A stretch of 64,000 nucleotides of DNA, from positions 6,706,172 through 6,770,171 of the forward strand of contig NC_037269.1 of the NCBI RefSeq assembly GCF_000002425.4. Direction: 5' to 3'. Of this stretch, positions 47,851-62,100 are shown in pieces. The first letter of the stretch is position 1. Each line of letters opens with the position of its first letter. A model generated the notes under the pieces. That model searched no databases. It saw only the letters and a program-made list of their open reading frames with translations, and was not told the origin of the DNA. The DNA is from Physcomitrium patens. Its lineage: Eukaryota; Streptophyta; Bryopsida; Funariales; Funariaceae. A program made the translations under genes and the position numbers.

Positions 47851-50800
47851 TTGTTTTGGAGTCTTTCTCTTGATACTCCTTTTCTCTTTGTCTTTACTTT
47901 CCATTCGTGCTTCATAAGCATCAATGAGTGGTTTCACATGCCTCAGATAGTTTGCAAAAACCCATTGGTATTCTGTTACTGAGAATCCTTCAAAGGTACA
48001 TTGATACACTAAGCCCTGGCTTAATCTCTTCTTCCCAACTATTCCATTAATTTGTCCTAATGTCTTATTCCATACACCATATAAAGGTTTTGGCCTCAAT
48101 ATCTATTCAGGATGAAATCCTTTTTCATTTGGAATGAATTTCTTTAACACTGAGATATGAAATACTGGGTGGAACTTGCCCTTCTTTGGGATATCAATGA
48201 GATATACATCTTTATGTAAAACCTTTAAAACTTTGTAAGGTCTAGCCCATCTTTGCACCCACTTGTGTGACAACGAATTAGGGATGGACAAATTGGTTGT
48301 GTTTAACCAAACCATTTCTCCATCTTGATGCACAACTTCGCGACGATGCTTATCAGCCGTGCTTTTATATTTCTTCTGAGCTTGCTCTACAAAATGGGTA
48401 GCCATTTTCCAAATGTGCTCTCTTTTGGAGATCCACATTGTTGCTTCCTCAAAAAAGAATGTGGATGGGAAATCGTCATCCTTTTTTGCTAACACTAGGT
48501 CAGTGGGCCTTAAAGCATCAAACCCGTGAGCCACCTTGAATGGGCTCATTCCAATGCTTGTGGAATAAGTGATGTTATAACAAAACTCAACTTGTGATAA
48601 CATCTACACCTAATCACTATGGTCAGCTGCAATACGATTCCTCAAATACATATTAAGGATTGCATTGATCTTTTCGGTTTGACCATCTCCTTGGGGATGA
48701 AACGCAATAGTTAAGATGAGCTTTGTCCCTGACCTTCTCATCAAATGTTGCCAAAAGGCAGTTAAGAATTGTGCATCTCTATCACTTACTATATCTTCTA
48801 GATACCCTTTTTGGCAAATCCAGTGATCATAGAAGAGTTATGTTGTTCTTTTAGCACCATCACCCCACTTAGTTGGAATGAATCTTCCATGCTTACTAAA
48901 CCTATCCACTACCACATAGATGGCGTCATAACCTTGCACTTCAGGCAAAGATATCATGAAATCCATTGACAGACATCTATAAGGTGCCTTTGGTATTGGC
49001 AAGGGGTTTAGCAAACACATTGTCTTTTGAGTACTTGCTTTATTCATTTGGCATTTGGCACAAGAAGCCACATACTTCTCTACATCTCCTTTGAGATTAG
49101 GCCAATAATATTTCTTGGACAATTCCTTTATTGTCACTAGTACTCCGCGGTGTCCCGCTTTTGGCATGTCATGGAACTCACATATGATCTTCCTTCTCAC
49201 ATGCCCTTCTGGCAAATAGAGTCTACTTTGCTTATAGTAGATCAATCCATTGACTCTCTTAACGATCTTAAGTCTAGGGAACTTTGAAGACAAGCCTTTC
49301 TTTGGAACTGGTTTGTAATCAAACATCTTGTTCAGTTCCTTAGCTTCATCTTCATCTTCCTTATACCCTTTCTTAACTTCCACCTCCAAAGGTGTATCGT
49401 TTTGGTTCATTACCATATGCAATATAGTCATGAGTTCCTCTCTTCTACTTAGTGCATCTGGCACTAAGTTTTCACGTCCAGGCTTATGAATGAGGGTTAC
49501 ATTCATGGAAGCAATTACATCATACCATCTCAACTCTTTAGGAGTGACTTGTGCCTTAGTCTCAAGATATTTCAATGAGATGTTATCAGTGAGAATCTTT
49601 GTTTTCAAACTTCCTAAATAATGTTTCCAAGTCTTGAAGCAATGAACAATTGCAAAGAGTTCTTTTTCATGGGTAGGCCATCTTAATTGGCTACCTATGA
49701 GTTATCTACTTTCAAATGCAATGGGTCTTCTTTCTTGCATTAGTACTCACGCAATAGCAAAGCCACTTGCATCCGTATGCATTTCAAATTTCTTGTCAAA
49801 TTTTGGGTACTTGAGTATCCCAGAAGTACTCAAGGCTTCTTTGAGTGTGTTGAATGCCTCTTGGCATTTGCTGTTCCATTGAAATTTCTTATTATCCTTA
49901 GTCAATAAATCAAAGAGGGGACCAGCAATCATTGAAAAGTTTCTAATGAATTTTTCATAGTAGTTTGCTAGTCCTAAGAAGGCTCTCACTCTTTTTTGAG
50001 TTTGAGGAACTTTCCACTCTTTGATTGCTTTCAACTTTCTAGGATCAGCTTTGATCCCTTTATGGTTGCAAATATGAGCTAAGAATTCAATTTCTTAGAA
50101 TACAAATTCACTTTTCTCTGCATTAGCATACAATTTGTTATTCCTTAGCTTACCAAACACAATTTCTATATGCTTCACATGTTCTTCTTTAGTCTTAGAG
50201 TATATCAAAATATCATCAATATAGATGATCACATACTCATCTGTTTCCTTATAGAATATTGAGTTCATCATTGTGGTGAATGTAGTAGGTGCATTACACA
50301 ATCCAATAGGCATTACCACAAACTCATATGATCCATACCTTGTCCTACAGGCTGTCTTTTCAACATCTTCATCAGCCATTCTTATTTGATAGTAACCTGA
50401 CTTAAGGTCTATCCTTAAAAAGAACCTAGCTCCTTTCAACCTATCCATTAAATCATCCGCCCTTGGCAATGGATAGTTATTTTTCACAGTGATTTTGTTG
50501 AGGGCTCTATAGTCCACACGCATTCGAAACTTACCAACTTTTTTGCTTACAAATAAGACTGGAGCTCCAAATGGTGACTTACTTGGTCTGATATACCTTT
50601 TTGCCAAAAACTCCATGAGTTGTCTTTTTAACTCTTCCAATTCTCTTTGGTTGAGTCTAGAAGGGGCTGTACTAGGTGGTGTTGAACATGGCACCAAGTC
50701 TATCTTATGATCTACCACCCTTTATGGTGGGAGCTCTTTTGGCAAGTCATAAGTCACCATGTCCTTGAACTTCTCAAGTACACTCAGCAGATTTTGAGGT

Positions 50801-52202
50801 AGGCACTTAAAATTTTGTGTTAAACTTTTTTTATTCATTGCATATGCTTGAAGCAACAAACAAAACGTCTCACCACTTAGTTGTCCCTGACTAACTAAGT
50901 TGATGCCTAGGCCATCCAAACTAGGTTCTCCTGTGTGAGGTAGGACTTTTGGTTTTCCATCTGTCCCTACCATCACAACTTATAGTCTAGGTCTCCTCCT
51001 AATCTCAACTCCATAAAAGTCAAGAAACGTATTGCCTAATACAAAATCAACACCACTGAGGTCACACACTGTGAAATCCTCTACTACTTGGGTGTCACCT
51101 ACTTCAAAATTTAGGCTTGCAACTATTTGTGTTGCTAGACTGCTTCCTTGTGCAAATGCCACCTTCACCACTTCTTTAATTGGCTCCATCTTGAACCTTA
51201 AGCATGTGGCACAAGTTGAACTTACGAGCGAGTTAGTGGCTCTTGAGTCAAGCAACAATGAAATGTTAGTATGTTTCCACTTACCCTTTAAGTAGACTAA
51301 CTCTTTCTGATGACTTAATATATTTAATCTTGCCTCAAGTCCCCCTTCAAGTACCATGGCTCGAAGGTGAAGACTTTTTTTAACTTGAACACCTTGCTTC
51401 AAGAGTGATTGCACAGATGGTTCCTCAAACTTGGCCTTAGGTTCTATAGACAAAACAAACTTTATAAGTGTGACCTCTTTTATGGTACTCAATACCTTCT
51501 TGTCCTTTGAGGAATTAGCTTTAGTCTCATTTCTGCAATCTCTTGCCATATGCCCACTTTGTTGACATCTGTAACAAGTGTCATTATCATGGCGAGATCT
51601 CTTGTCTTTTCCAACTTGGTCCTTCTTGATCTTGTGGTCTTCTGCTTCAAATTTCCTTTTGGAGACTTTGTTCTTGTTTGGTTTGCCTTTGCCTGAGTTG
51701 GAGCTTTTTTCCTTTCATCCACTATGACTCACTCCACTTGAGGAGCTTTCTACCATGAGTTGGTTAGCTAAGGCTAATGCTTCATCCAGTATCTCAGGGA
51801 TGCTTTCTCTTTTGAAGTACTTTTGCCTTGTAGCTTCTTTTAGTCGAGCATAGAAGTTAATTAGGAGTATTCATTCATTTTCTTGCAAGACACCATTTTA
51901 GCTTGAAATTCATGAGCATAGGTTTTAAGAGATCCTTTCTCCATACCGTGGTTCATGTGAACCATGGCAATGCCATCTAGGAAGTGTTGATGTTTTGGCA
52001 CAAACCTAGCCAACAACATTTCTTTAACTTCTTCCTAAGACTTGTCCATGCCATCTAGGATCTTGTTCTTTTCTGATAAATACCACTCCAAGGCAGTGCT
52101 TTCTAATAGTGAAGCAAGGATGCTCGCTTCTCATGTCCACCCTTCATAACAGACTCTCCATGCGAGTCACCTCCTCATTTACACACTTAGGTGACAGATA
52201 TG

Positions 52203-52694
52203 TATAATGCTTCGTTTCTTCATGCGGATTCAGTAGCATTCGCTACCTGCATCCAACAAGACTCCCTAGTCAGTTGCTGGCCAACCTTGCTTCACTCGAT
52301 CTGAACTGCGACTAACAGTCCAGACTCGCTGCAAGAATCCAGGGGTGCCGAGTTCAGTCACTCGGGACTGGATTCTCCTCTTTACGGTGAAAAGTGACTC
52401 CATCCGTTTCCTTCTAAACACCAGTTCATCCCGAAGCCTTTGTCTTCGGGCTAGTGTCTCCTATTATAGCTCGAGCCACTGAACTGTTCCATACTACTGC
52501 CGCAACATGACGGGGCCGAGGGAGTCCTCGAAGGCTTAGTCCTTCGTGGCCTCTTGGATAGTCATCATCCTCGGAAGCTGCCTTGCACCACTCGAGGGCC
52601 TGTCCCATTTCGGTACTCACTTCTTATGCTCGCCTTTCATGGCAAACTTCCCTATGCAAGTCACCTCCTTACTTGCACACTTAGAGAGGTGACA
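52203..52694 (-). repeat. 3' LTR of gypsy copy II
   Basis: On the plus strand it reads TATAATGC...GAGGTGACA. It pairs with 58143-58634. Confidence 0.9.
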
Positions 52695-55600
52695 TTCTTC
52701 CCCACTTTAAGTGTTAATGTCTGCATTAACTTTCGTATCGTGTGCCTTTTCTTTAGTCCTTCCCATTGGACTTCATTTCTTATGTTGATGAGATCGCTAT
52801 TCCTCACCTAGCGCTTTATACTTAGTTTTGGGAGGGTTCTTTCTTTGTGACCCCTCTCCTCTTCTCTCATAGTTTCTATAGCTTCAATTCCCTTTAGAGC
52901 CCCATTCCAACCGAGTGTGTAATGGGTGATTGCTTGACTGCTTGATCCGTATTAAGACTCACCCTACTTTAATATTTGTATGCCTTTTGTACATGCGGAA
53001 CAACTATTACATTATGTTTTCACAAAAATACAAACCAATCCTTATAAGGCCGGATTGACGGCCTCACCCCCGTCCCGAGTGAGCTTCTCTTACTTTGCTT
53101 TGAGAGCTAGCTTAGCGGCATCCTTCTTTTCAGTAACTCCACTACTTCACTCTTCCACTTGACTTCATCTCTAATTGGGATTTTAGTTTCAGATTGTTAG
53201 CTTCATACTTGTGTGCTGACTTTCTCAAGTTTTCCCTCTTCCACTTTGAGGGAACGATGTCCTCATCGTCTTGGAGTCTTTCTTTTTATACTCCTCTTTT
53301 TTTGTCCACACTTTCCATTCGTGCTTCATAAGCATCAATGAGTGGTTTGACATGCCTTAGATAGTTTGCAGAAATCCATTGATATTTTGTTACTAGGAAT
53401 CCTTCAAAGGTACATTGATACACTAAGCTCTGACTTAGTATCTTCTTCCCTACTATTCCATTGACTTATCTAAGTGTTTTATCCCACACACCATATGAAG
53501 GCTTTGGCCTCAATATCTGTTCACGATGAAATCCTTTCTCATCTGGAATGAATTTCTTTAACACTAAGATATAAAATACTGGATGAAATCTGCCCTTCTT
53601 TGGGATATCAATGAGGTATACATCTTTATGTATCACCTTTAAAACCTTGTAGGGTCCAGCCCATCTTTGCATCTACTTGTGTGACAATGAATTGGGAATG
53701 GACAAATTGGTGGTGTCTAACCAAACCATTTCTCCAACTTGATGCACAACTTCGCGGCGATGCTTATTAGTCACTTTCTTATACTTCTTCTAATCTTGCT
53801 CTAGAAAATGGATAGCCATTTTCCAAATGTGCTCTCTCTTGGACATCCACATCGTTGCTTCCTCAGAAAAGAATGTGGATGGGGAATCATCATCTTTTTT
53901 TTGCTAATACTAGGTCAGTAGGTCTTAAAGTATCAAACCCATGAGTTACCTTGAATGGGCTCATTCCAATACTTGTAGAATGAGTGATGTTATAACAAAA
54001 CTCTGCTTGTGGTAACATCTCCACCCAATCACTATAGTCAGCTGCTATATTTTTTCTCAAATACATATTGAGGATTGCATTGATTCTTTTAATTTGATCA
54101 TCTCCTTGGGGATGGAATGCAGTAGTCAAGATGAGGTTGGTCCCTGACCTCCTCATCAAGTGCTGCCAAAAGGCAGTCAAAAATTGCGCATCTCTATGAC
54201 TTACTATATCCTCTGGATACCGTTTTTAGCAAATCCAATGATCATAGAAGAATTGCATTATTCTTTCAGCACCATCACCCCACTTGGTCGGAATGAACCT
54301 TGCATGTTTACTAAACCTATCCACCACTACATAGATGGAATCATAATCTTGCACTACAGCGAAAGATGTCATGAAGTCCATTGATAGACATCTATAAGAT
54401 ACCTTTGGTATAGGCAAGGGGCTTAGCAAATCCATTGTCTTTTGAGTACTTGCCTTATTCATTTGGCACTTTGTACAAGAAGCCATATACTTCTCTACAT
54501 CTCCTTTAAGATTAGGCCAATAGTATTTCTTGGACAATTCCTTCATTCTCACTAGTACTCCGTGGCGTCCCGCTTTTGGCGTGTCATGGAACTCATACAT
54601 GATTTTTTTTCTTAAGTGCCCTTCTGGCAAGTAGAGTCTACTTTGCTTCTAATAGATCAATCCATTGACTCTCTTAACGATCTTATGTCTAGGAAAATTG
54701 AAAGATAAGCCTTTCTTTGGAATTGGTTTGTACTCAAACATTCTATTCAATTCCTTAGCTTCTTCATCTTCTTTATATCCTTCTATAACTTCCACCTCAA
54801 ATGGTGTATTGTTTTGGTTCATCACCATAGTCAATATCATCATAAGTTCTTTTCTCCTACTTAATGCATTTGGTACTAAGTTTTCACGTACAGGCTTGTG
54901 AATGAGGGTTACATTCATGGAAGCTATTACATCATACCACTTCAATTCTCTAGGAGTAGCTTGTGCCTTGGTTTCAAGATATTTGAATGAGATGTTATCA
55001 GTGAAAACTTTTGTTTCTAAACTTCCTAAATAATGTCTCCATGTCTTGAGACAATGAACAATTGTAAAGACTTCTTTTTCATGGGTAGGCCACCTTAGTT
55101 GACTATCGATGAGTTTTCTACTTTCAAATGCAATGGATCTTCCTTCTTGTATTAATACTCCTCCAATGGCAAATCCACTTCCATCCGTATGCACGTCAAA
55201 TTCGTTATCAAATACTGGGTCCTTAAGTACTCCTGAAGTACTTAAGGCTTCTTTGAGTGTGTCAAATGCCTCTTGGCATTTGTTGTTCCATTGAAATTTC
55301 TTTTTGTCTTTAGTCAATAAAACAGAGAGGGGATTAGCAATCCTTGAAAAGTTCCTTATGAACTTTCTATAATAGTTTGCTAGTCGTAAGAAGGCTCTCA
55401 CTTTCTTTTGAGTTTGAGGCGCTTCCCACTCTTTGATTGCCTTCAACTTTCTAGAATCAGCCTTGATCCCTTCATGGTTGCAGATATGACCTAAGAACTC
55501 AATTTCTTGAAGTGCCAACTCACTTTTCTCTACATTAGCATAAAGCTTGTTGTCCCTTAGTTTACCAAGCACAATTTCTATATGCTCCGCATGTTCCTCT

Positions 55601-58129
55601 TCAGTCTTAGAGTATATTAAGATATCATCAATATAGATGATCACATACTCATTTGTTTTTTTATGGAATATTGAGTTCATCATAGTGGTGAATGTGGTAG
55701 GTGCATTACACAACCCAAAAGGCATCACCACGAGCTCATATGATCCATACCTTATTCTACAAGCTGTTTTCTTAACATCCTCCTCCGCCACTCTTATTTG
55801 GTAGTAATCTGACTTAAGGTCTATCCTTGTAAAGAACTAAGCTCCTATCAACCTATCCATCAAATCATCTGGCCTTGGTAAAAAATAGTTGTTTTTCACA
55901 GTGATTTTGTTGAGAGCTCTGTAGTCCATACACATTCAAAACTTACCATTCTTTTTGCTTACAAATAGGACTTAAGCTCTAAATGGTGACTTACTTGGTC
56001 TGATATACCCTTTTGCCAAAAACTCCATGAGTTGTCTTTTTAACTCTTCCAATTTTCTTTAGTTGATTCTATAAGGGGCCTTGCTAGGTGGTGTTGAACC
56101 TGGCACCAAGTCTATCTTATGATCTACCACCCTTTTTGGTGGTAGCTCTTTTGACAAGTCATAAGTCACCATGTCCTTGAACTTCTCAAATACACTCAGC
56201 ACATTTTGAGGTAGACACTTAGGATTTTGTGTTAAACTTTATTTTTTTAATTGCTTATACTTGTAGCAACAAACAAAACGTCTCACCTCTTAGTTGTCTC
56301 TGACTAACTAAGTTGATGCCTAGGCCATCCAAACTAGGTTCTCTTGTATGAGGTAGGACTTTTGGCTTTCCATTTGTGCCTACCATCACAACTTCTAGTC
56401 TAGATCTCTTCCTAATATCAACTCCATAAAAGTCAAGAAATGTATTACCTAATACAAAATCAATACCACTGAGGTCACACACTGTGAAATCCTCTACTAC
56501 TTGGGTGTCTCCTACTTCAAAACTTAGGCTTACAACTATTTGTGTTGCTAGACTGCTTCCTTGTACAAATGCCACATTCACCACTTCTTTAGTTGGCTCC
56601 ATCTTCAACCCTAAGCGTGTGGCACAACTCAAACTCACGAACGAGTTTGTGGCTCTTGAGTTAAGCAACAGTGAAATGTTAGTGTGTTTCCACTTACCTT
56701 TTAAGTAGACTAATCCTTTCTGATGACTTAATACATTTAACCTTGCCTCAAATCCTCCTTCAAGCACCATGGCTCGAAGATGAAGACTTTTCTTAACTTT
56801 AACACCTTGCTTCAAGAGTGATTGCACAAATGATTCTTCAAACTTGGCCTTAGGCTCTATAGACAAAATAAGCTTTATAAGTGTAACATGTTTTATAGCA
56901 CTCAGTACCTTCTTGCCCTTTGAAGAATTAGCTTTGGATTCATTTGTACAATCTCTTGCCATGTGCTGACTTTTTTGGCATCTATAACAAGTGTTATTAT
57001 CATGGCGAGATCTCTTCTCTTTTCCACCTTAGTCCTTCTTGACCTTGTGGTCTTCTGCTTCAAATTTCCTTTTGAAGGCTTTAGACTTGTTTGGTTTGCC
57101 TTTGCTTTGGTTGGAGCTTTTCTCCTTCCACCCACTATGGCTTACTCCACTTAATGAGCTTTCCACCATAAGTTGGTCAGCTAAAGCCAATGCTTCATCA
57201 AGGGTTTCAGGAACACTCTCTCTTTCAAAGTACTTCTGCCTTGTAGCTTCTTCTAGCCCAGCATAGAAGATAACTAGCTTGGAGTATTCATTCATTTTCT
57301 TGCAAGACACCATTTTTGCTTGAAATTCACGAGCATAAGTTTTAAGGGATCATTTTTCCATGCCTTGATTCAAGAGAACCATGGCAATACCATCTATGAA
57401 GTGTTGATGTTTTGGCACAAATCTAGCCAACAACAACTCTTTAACTTCTTCCCAAGATTTGTCCATGCCATCTGGGGTCTTGTTCTTTTTTGATAAATAC
57501 CACTCCAAGGCAGTGCTTTCTAATAGAGTAGGTAGATTTTTTACTCTCCTTGCCCCCTTGATATCAGTACCATCGAACCAAACCTCCCTTGATATCAGTA
57601 GCATCGAACCAAACCTCCACTTCCTCTAGGAACTTCCTCATGGGCCTTCTTACTTCCACATCACTCCATTTCTTTGGAGCTGGAATTTTTGGTAAGGTCC
57701 CCTTGTCGACTCCTTTTGAATCAATCCAAAGCTCTCTTTCTTTAGCGACTTCTTCTCTCACTAACTTCATGAGATCAGAAAGTGACACGGTCACCTTGGG
57801 TTCACCCTCCTTTGAGGTTTGGGCCATGTTGACAGGATTTCCTCCTGAAGAAATATCTTGATCTCCTTTAAAGGAGTCCTCCTCCCTTGGGTTCCTTAGA
57901 TCACTACCTTCCAACTGTATGGAGTCTGAACTCCCTTCGAAAAGTGAACGACTAACTTTATGTGGTTCAGGAATAGGCGATGCCTCCTGGGCTCCGACCC
58001 CTTGGATTTCAACTTGTTGACTCGTTCCTACAGCCGTCATTCTTCCTAGAGCCATAGTTCAAGGCCATTCTACGCTCTTGCAACTATCCTCGCTTCTTGA
58101 TCTAGCTGTGCCTTGTGCTAGCTTGTCCC

Positions 58130-58141
58130 GCTCTGATACCA
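58130..58141 (-). other. Primer-binding site, initiator tRNA-Met
   Basis: TGGTATCAGAGC on the minus strand is the classic plant PBS complementary to the 3' end of initiator tRNA-Met. It fixes the orientation and 5' LTR edge of copy II. Confidence 0.95.
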
Positions 58142-58142
58142 A

Positions 58143-58634
58143 TGTAATGCTCCGTTTCTTCACGTGGATTCAACAGCATTTGCTACCTGCATCCAACCAG
58201 ACCCCCTGGTCAATTGTCGGCCAACCTTGCTTCACTCGAACTGAACTGCGACTAACAGTCCAGACTCGCGGCAAGAATCCATGGGTGCCGAGTTCAGTCA
58301 CCCAGGACTGGATTCCCTTCTTTACGGTGAGAAGTGACTCCATCCGTTTCCTTCTCAACACCAATTCGTCCCGAAGCCTTTGTCTTCGGGCTGGTGTCCC
58401 CTTTTACAGCTCGAGCCACTGAAATATCCCATACTACTGCCACAGCATGACGGGGCCGAGGGAGTCCCCGAAGGCTTAGTCCTTCGTGGCCTCCCGGACA
58501 GTCATCATCCCCGGGTGCTGCCCTGCACCACTCGAGGGCCTATCGCGTTTCGGTACTCCCTTCTTATGCCTGCCCTTCATGGCAAACTCCCCTATGCGAG
58601 TCACCTCCATACTTCTACACTTAGGGAGGTGACA
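58143..58634 (-). repeat. 5' LTR of gypsy copy II
   Basis: It ends, on the minus strand, ATTACA two bases before the initiator-tRNA-Met primer-binding site. Confidence 0.92.
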
Positions 58635-58640
58635 GATATG

Positions 58641-59130
58641 TGTAATATTCCGTTTTGTCAACCTAAAACGCCAGCATTCACCACCTGCGTCCAACCAGAC
58701 CCCTAGTTAGTCACAAGCCAACATCGTCCGAATCCGACCCCGACAGGGTCGAGCTATCCAGACTCGCGGCGAGAATCCAGGGGCACCGAGGCTAAGTCAC
58801 CCGGGACTGGATTCCGTACTTTACGGTGAGGGACGTCCCCGACGTTCTTTCCTCAATACCAGCTTCTCCCGTGGCCCCTGGCCTCGGGCTAGTGTTCCCT
58901 TCGACAGCTCGTGCCACCGAGTTACTTCACACCGCTACTGCAGCATGACGGGGCCGAGGGAGTTCCCGAGGGCTTAGTCCTTCGTGGCCTCCTGGGACTG
59001 TTATCATCCCCGTGTATTCCCTTGCCTCATCCTGGGAACAGTCCTGTTCAAATACTCGCTTTTGCACTTCACCCTTAATGGTGAACACCCCACGCAAGTC
59101 ACCTCCTATTCTCACTTTAGGGAGGTGACA
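58641..59130 (-). repeat. 3' LTR of gypsy copy III
   Basis: On the plus strand it reads TGTAATATTCC...GGAGGTGACA. It follows the 5' LTR of copy II after only GATATG. Confidence 0.9.
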
Positions 59131-62100
59131 TTCTCCCCCACTTTAAGTGTTAATGTCCACATTAATCTAGTGTCGTGAGCCTTTCCTTAGTCCTTCCTAG
59201 TGGAATGCCTTTTTTTTTTTATTAATATTTTTGGTGAGGTCGCTACTCCTCACTTAACACTTTTTTCTTAGTATTGGGAGGGTTCTTTTTTTGTCACCGC
59301 TCTCCACCTTTCTTATAGTTTCCATAGCTTCATTTCTTTTCCGGAGCCCCGTTCCAACCGGGTGTGCAATGGGTGATTGCTTGACTGCAAGATTTGTGCT
59401 AAGACTCGCCCTGCCTTAGAATTTGTATCTCTTTTGGACATGAGGAGCAACTCTCACGTTTTGCTTTCATAAAAAATACAAACCATTCCTTATAAGGCAA
59501 TTCCGAGTGAGCTTCTCTTACTTTACTTCGAGAGCTAGCTTAGCAGCACCTCTCTTTCCAGTAACTCCACTACTTCACTCTTCCACTTGACTTCATCTCT
59601 AATTGGGATTTTAGTTTCATATTGTTAGCTTTTTTCTTATGTACTTACTTCTCAAGTTTTCCCCCTCCCACTTTGAGGGAACGATGTCCTCATCGTCTTG
59701 GAGTCTTTCTCTTGATACTCCTCTTTTTTTTGTCCACACTTTCCATTCGTGCTTCATAAGCATCAATGAGTGGTTTGACATGCCTTAGATAGTTTGTAGA
59801 AACCTATTGGTATTCTGTTACTAGGAATCTTTCAAAGGTACATTGATACACTAAGCCCTGACTTAGTCTCTTCTTTCTTACTATTCCATTGACTTATCCA
59901 AGTGTTTTATCCCACACACCATATGAAGGCTTTGGCCTCAATATCTGTTCACGATGAAATCCTTTCTCATCTGGAATGAATTTCTTTAACACTAAGATAT
60001 AAAATACTGGATGAAATCTGCCCTTCTTTGGGATATCAATGAGGTATACATCTTTATGTATCACCTTTAAAACCTTGTAGGGTCCAGCCCATCTTTGCAT
60101 CTACTTGTGTGACAATGAATTGGGAATGGACAAATTGGTGGTGTCTAACCAAACCATTTCTCCAACTTGATGCACAATTTCACGACAATGCTTATCAGCC
60201 GCTGTCTTATATTTCTTCTGAGCTTACTCTAGAAAATGGGTAGCCATTTTTTAAATGTGCTGTCTCTTGGAGATCTACATCATGGCTTCCTCAGAAAAGA
60301 ATGAGGATGGGAAATCCTCATCCTTTTTTGCTAACATTAGGTCAATGGGCCTTAAAGCGTTAAACTCATGAGCTATCTTGAATGGGCTCATTCCAATATT
60401 TGTAGAATGAGTGATGTTATAACAAAACTCTGCTTGTAGTAACATCTCCACCCAATCACTATGGTCAACTGCTATATGATTTCTTAAATACATATTAAGG
60501 ATTGCATTGATCCTTTTGGTTTGACCATCACCTTAGGGATGAAATGTAGTAATCAAGATGAGCTTAGTCCCTGACCTCCTCATCAAGTGCTGCCAAAAGG
60601 CAGTCAAAAATTGTGCATTCCTATCACTTAATATATCTTCTGGATACCCTTTTTGGAAAATCCAATGATCATAGAAGAGTTGTGCTATTCTTTCAACACC
60701 ATCACCCCACTTAGTTGGAATCAACTTTGCTTGCTTACTCAACCTATCCACCACTATATAGATGGAATCATAACCTTGCACTGTAAGCAAAGATGTCATG
60801 AAGTCCATTGACAGACATCTATAAGGTGCCTTTGGTATAGGCAAGGGATTTAGCAAACCCATTGTCTTTTGAGTACTTGCCTTATTCATTTGACACTTGG
60901 CACAAGAAGCCACATACTTCTCTACATCTCTTTTGAGATTAGGCCAATAATATTTGTTGGAAAATTCTTTTATTGTCACTAGTACTCCGCGGTGTCCCGC
61001 TTCTAGTGTGTCATAGAATTCACACATGATTTTCTTCCTCAAGTGCCCATTTGGCAGATAGAGTCTACTTTGCTTATAGTAGATTAATCCATTGACTCTT
61101 TTAACAATCTTAAGTCTAGAGAATTTAGAAGACAAACCTTTCTTTGGAACTAGTTTGTAATCAAACATCTGGTTCAGTTCCTTAGCTTCCCCATCTTCTT
61201 TGTACCCTTCCTTAACTTCCACCTCAAATGGTGTATCGTTTTGAATCATCACCATGGTCAATACAATCATGAGTTCTCTCTTCTACTTAGTGCATCTGGC
61301 ACTAAGTTTTCACGCCCAGGTTTGTGAATGAGAGTTACATTCATGGAAGCTATTATATCATACCACTTCAATTCTCTAGGAGTGGTTTGTGCCTTGGTCT
61401 GAAGATATTTCAAGGGGATATTATCAGTGAAAACCTTTGTTTCCAAACTTCCTAGATAATGTCTCCATATCTTGAGGCAATGAACAACTGCAAAGAGTTC
61501 TTTTTCATGGATAGGCCACCTTAGTTGGCTACTTGTGAGTTTTTTGCTTTCAAATGCAATAAGTCTTCCTTCTAGCATTAACACTCCTTGAATGGCAAAT
61601 CGACTTGCATCCGTATGTACCTCAAATTCTTTATCAAATTCTGGGTACTTAAGTACTCCTGAAGTACTTAAGGCTTCTTTGAGTGTGTCGAATGCTACTT
61701 GGCATTTGTTGTTCTATTGAAATTTCTTATTGTCTTTAGTCAACAAATCAGAGAAGGAGCTAGCAATCTTTGAAAAGTTCCTTATGAACTTTTTTTAATA
61801 GTTTGCGAGTCCTAAGAAGGCTCTTACTCCTTTTTGAATTTGGAGCACTTCCCACTCTTTGATTTCCTTCAACTTTCTAGGATCAGCCTTGATCCCTTCA
61901 TGGTTACAGATATGACCTAAGAACTCAATTTCTTGGAGTACATACTCACTTTTCTCTACATTAGCATAAAGCTTGTTGTCCCTTAGCTTACCAAGCACAA
62001 TTTCTATATGCTTCGCATGTTGTTCTTCAATCTTAGAGTATATTAGGATATCATCAATATAGATGATCTCATACCCATCTGTTTCTTTATGGAATATTGA

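Larger units (their letters stand above)
46732..52196 (-). mobile_element. Ty3/gypsy copy I of a three-copy head-to-tail array, broken
   Basis: Read on the minus strand: gag with zinc-knuckle region (about 52.1-51.5 kb), protease (51.5-51.0), reverse transcriptase (50.7-50.1, with YIDDILIYS), RNase H (50.0-49.5), integrase (49.3-48.6) and integrase C-terminal part with a divergent chromodomain-like end (48.6-47.85). Then comes a 3' LTR at 46732-47261. The 5' LTR is present only as a remnant. The element carries roughly ten breaks. It is set into the leader of element Y and flanked by GATATG on both sides. Confidence 0.9.
52203..58634 (-). mobile_element. Ty3/gypsy copy II of the array, two LTRs, broken
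   Basis: It is a 6432-bp element with both LTRs (52203-52694 and 58143-58634), an initiator-tRNA-Met primer-binding site (TGGTATCAGAGC, 58141-58130) and a polypurine tract (AGTGGGGAAGAA, 52706-52695). Parts on the minus strand: gag (58.06-56.9 kb, ending in a zinc knuckle), protease (56.9-56.3), reverse transcriptase and RNase H (55.95-54.9) and integrase (54.7-53.5) with a chromodomain-like end (to about 53.25). It is broken with around eight breaks. Its two LTRs differ by roughly 10% by eye, so it is older than the 31.3-kb element. It is flanked by GATATG on both sides. Confidence 0.95.

Noticed and set aside
51032-51295. Plus-strand frames inside the gypsy copies (also 56484-56708, 57039-57266, 57589-57861)
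   Set aside because: They are antisense shadows of the protease and gag coding strand and recur in each copy for that reason.
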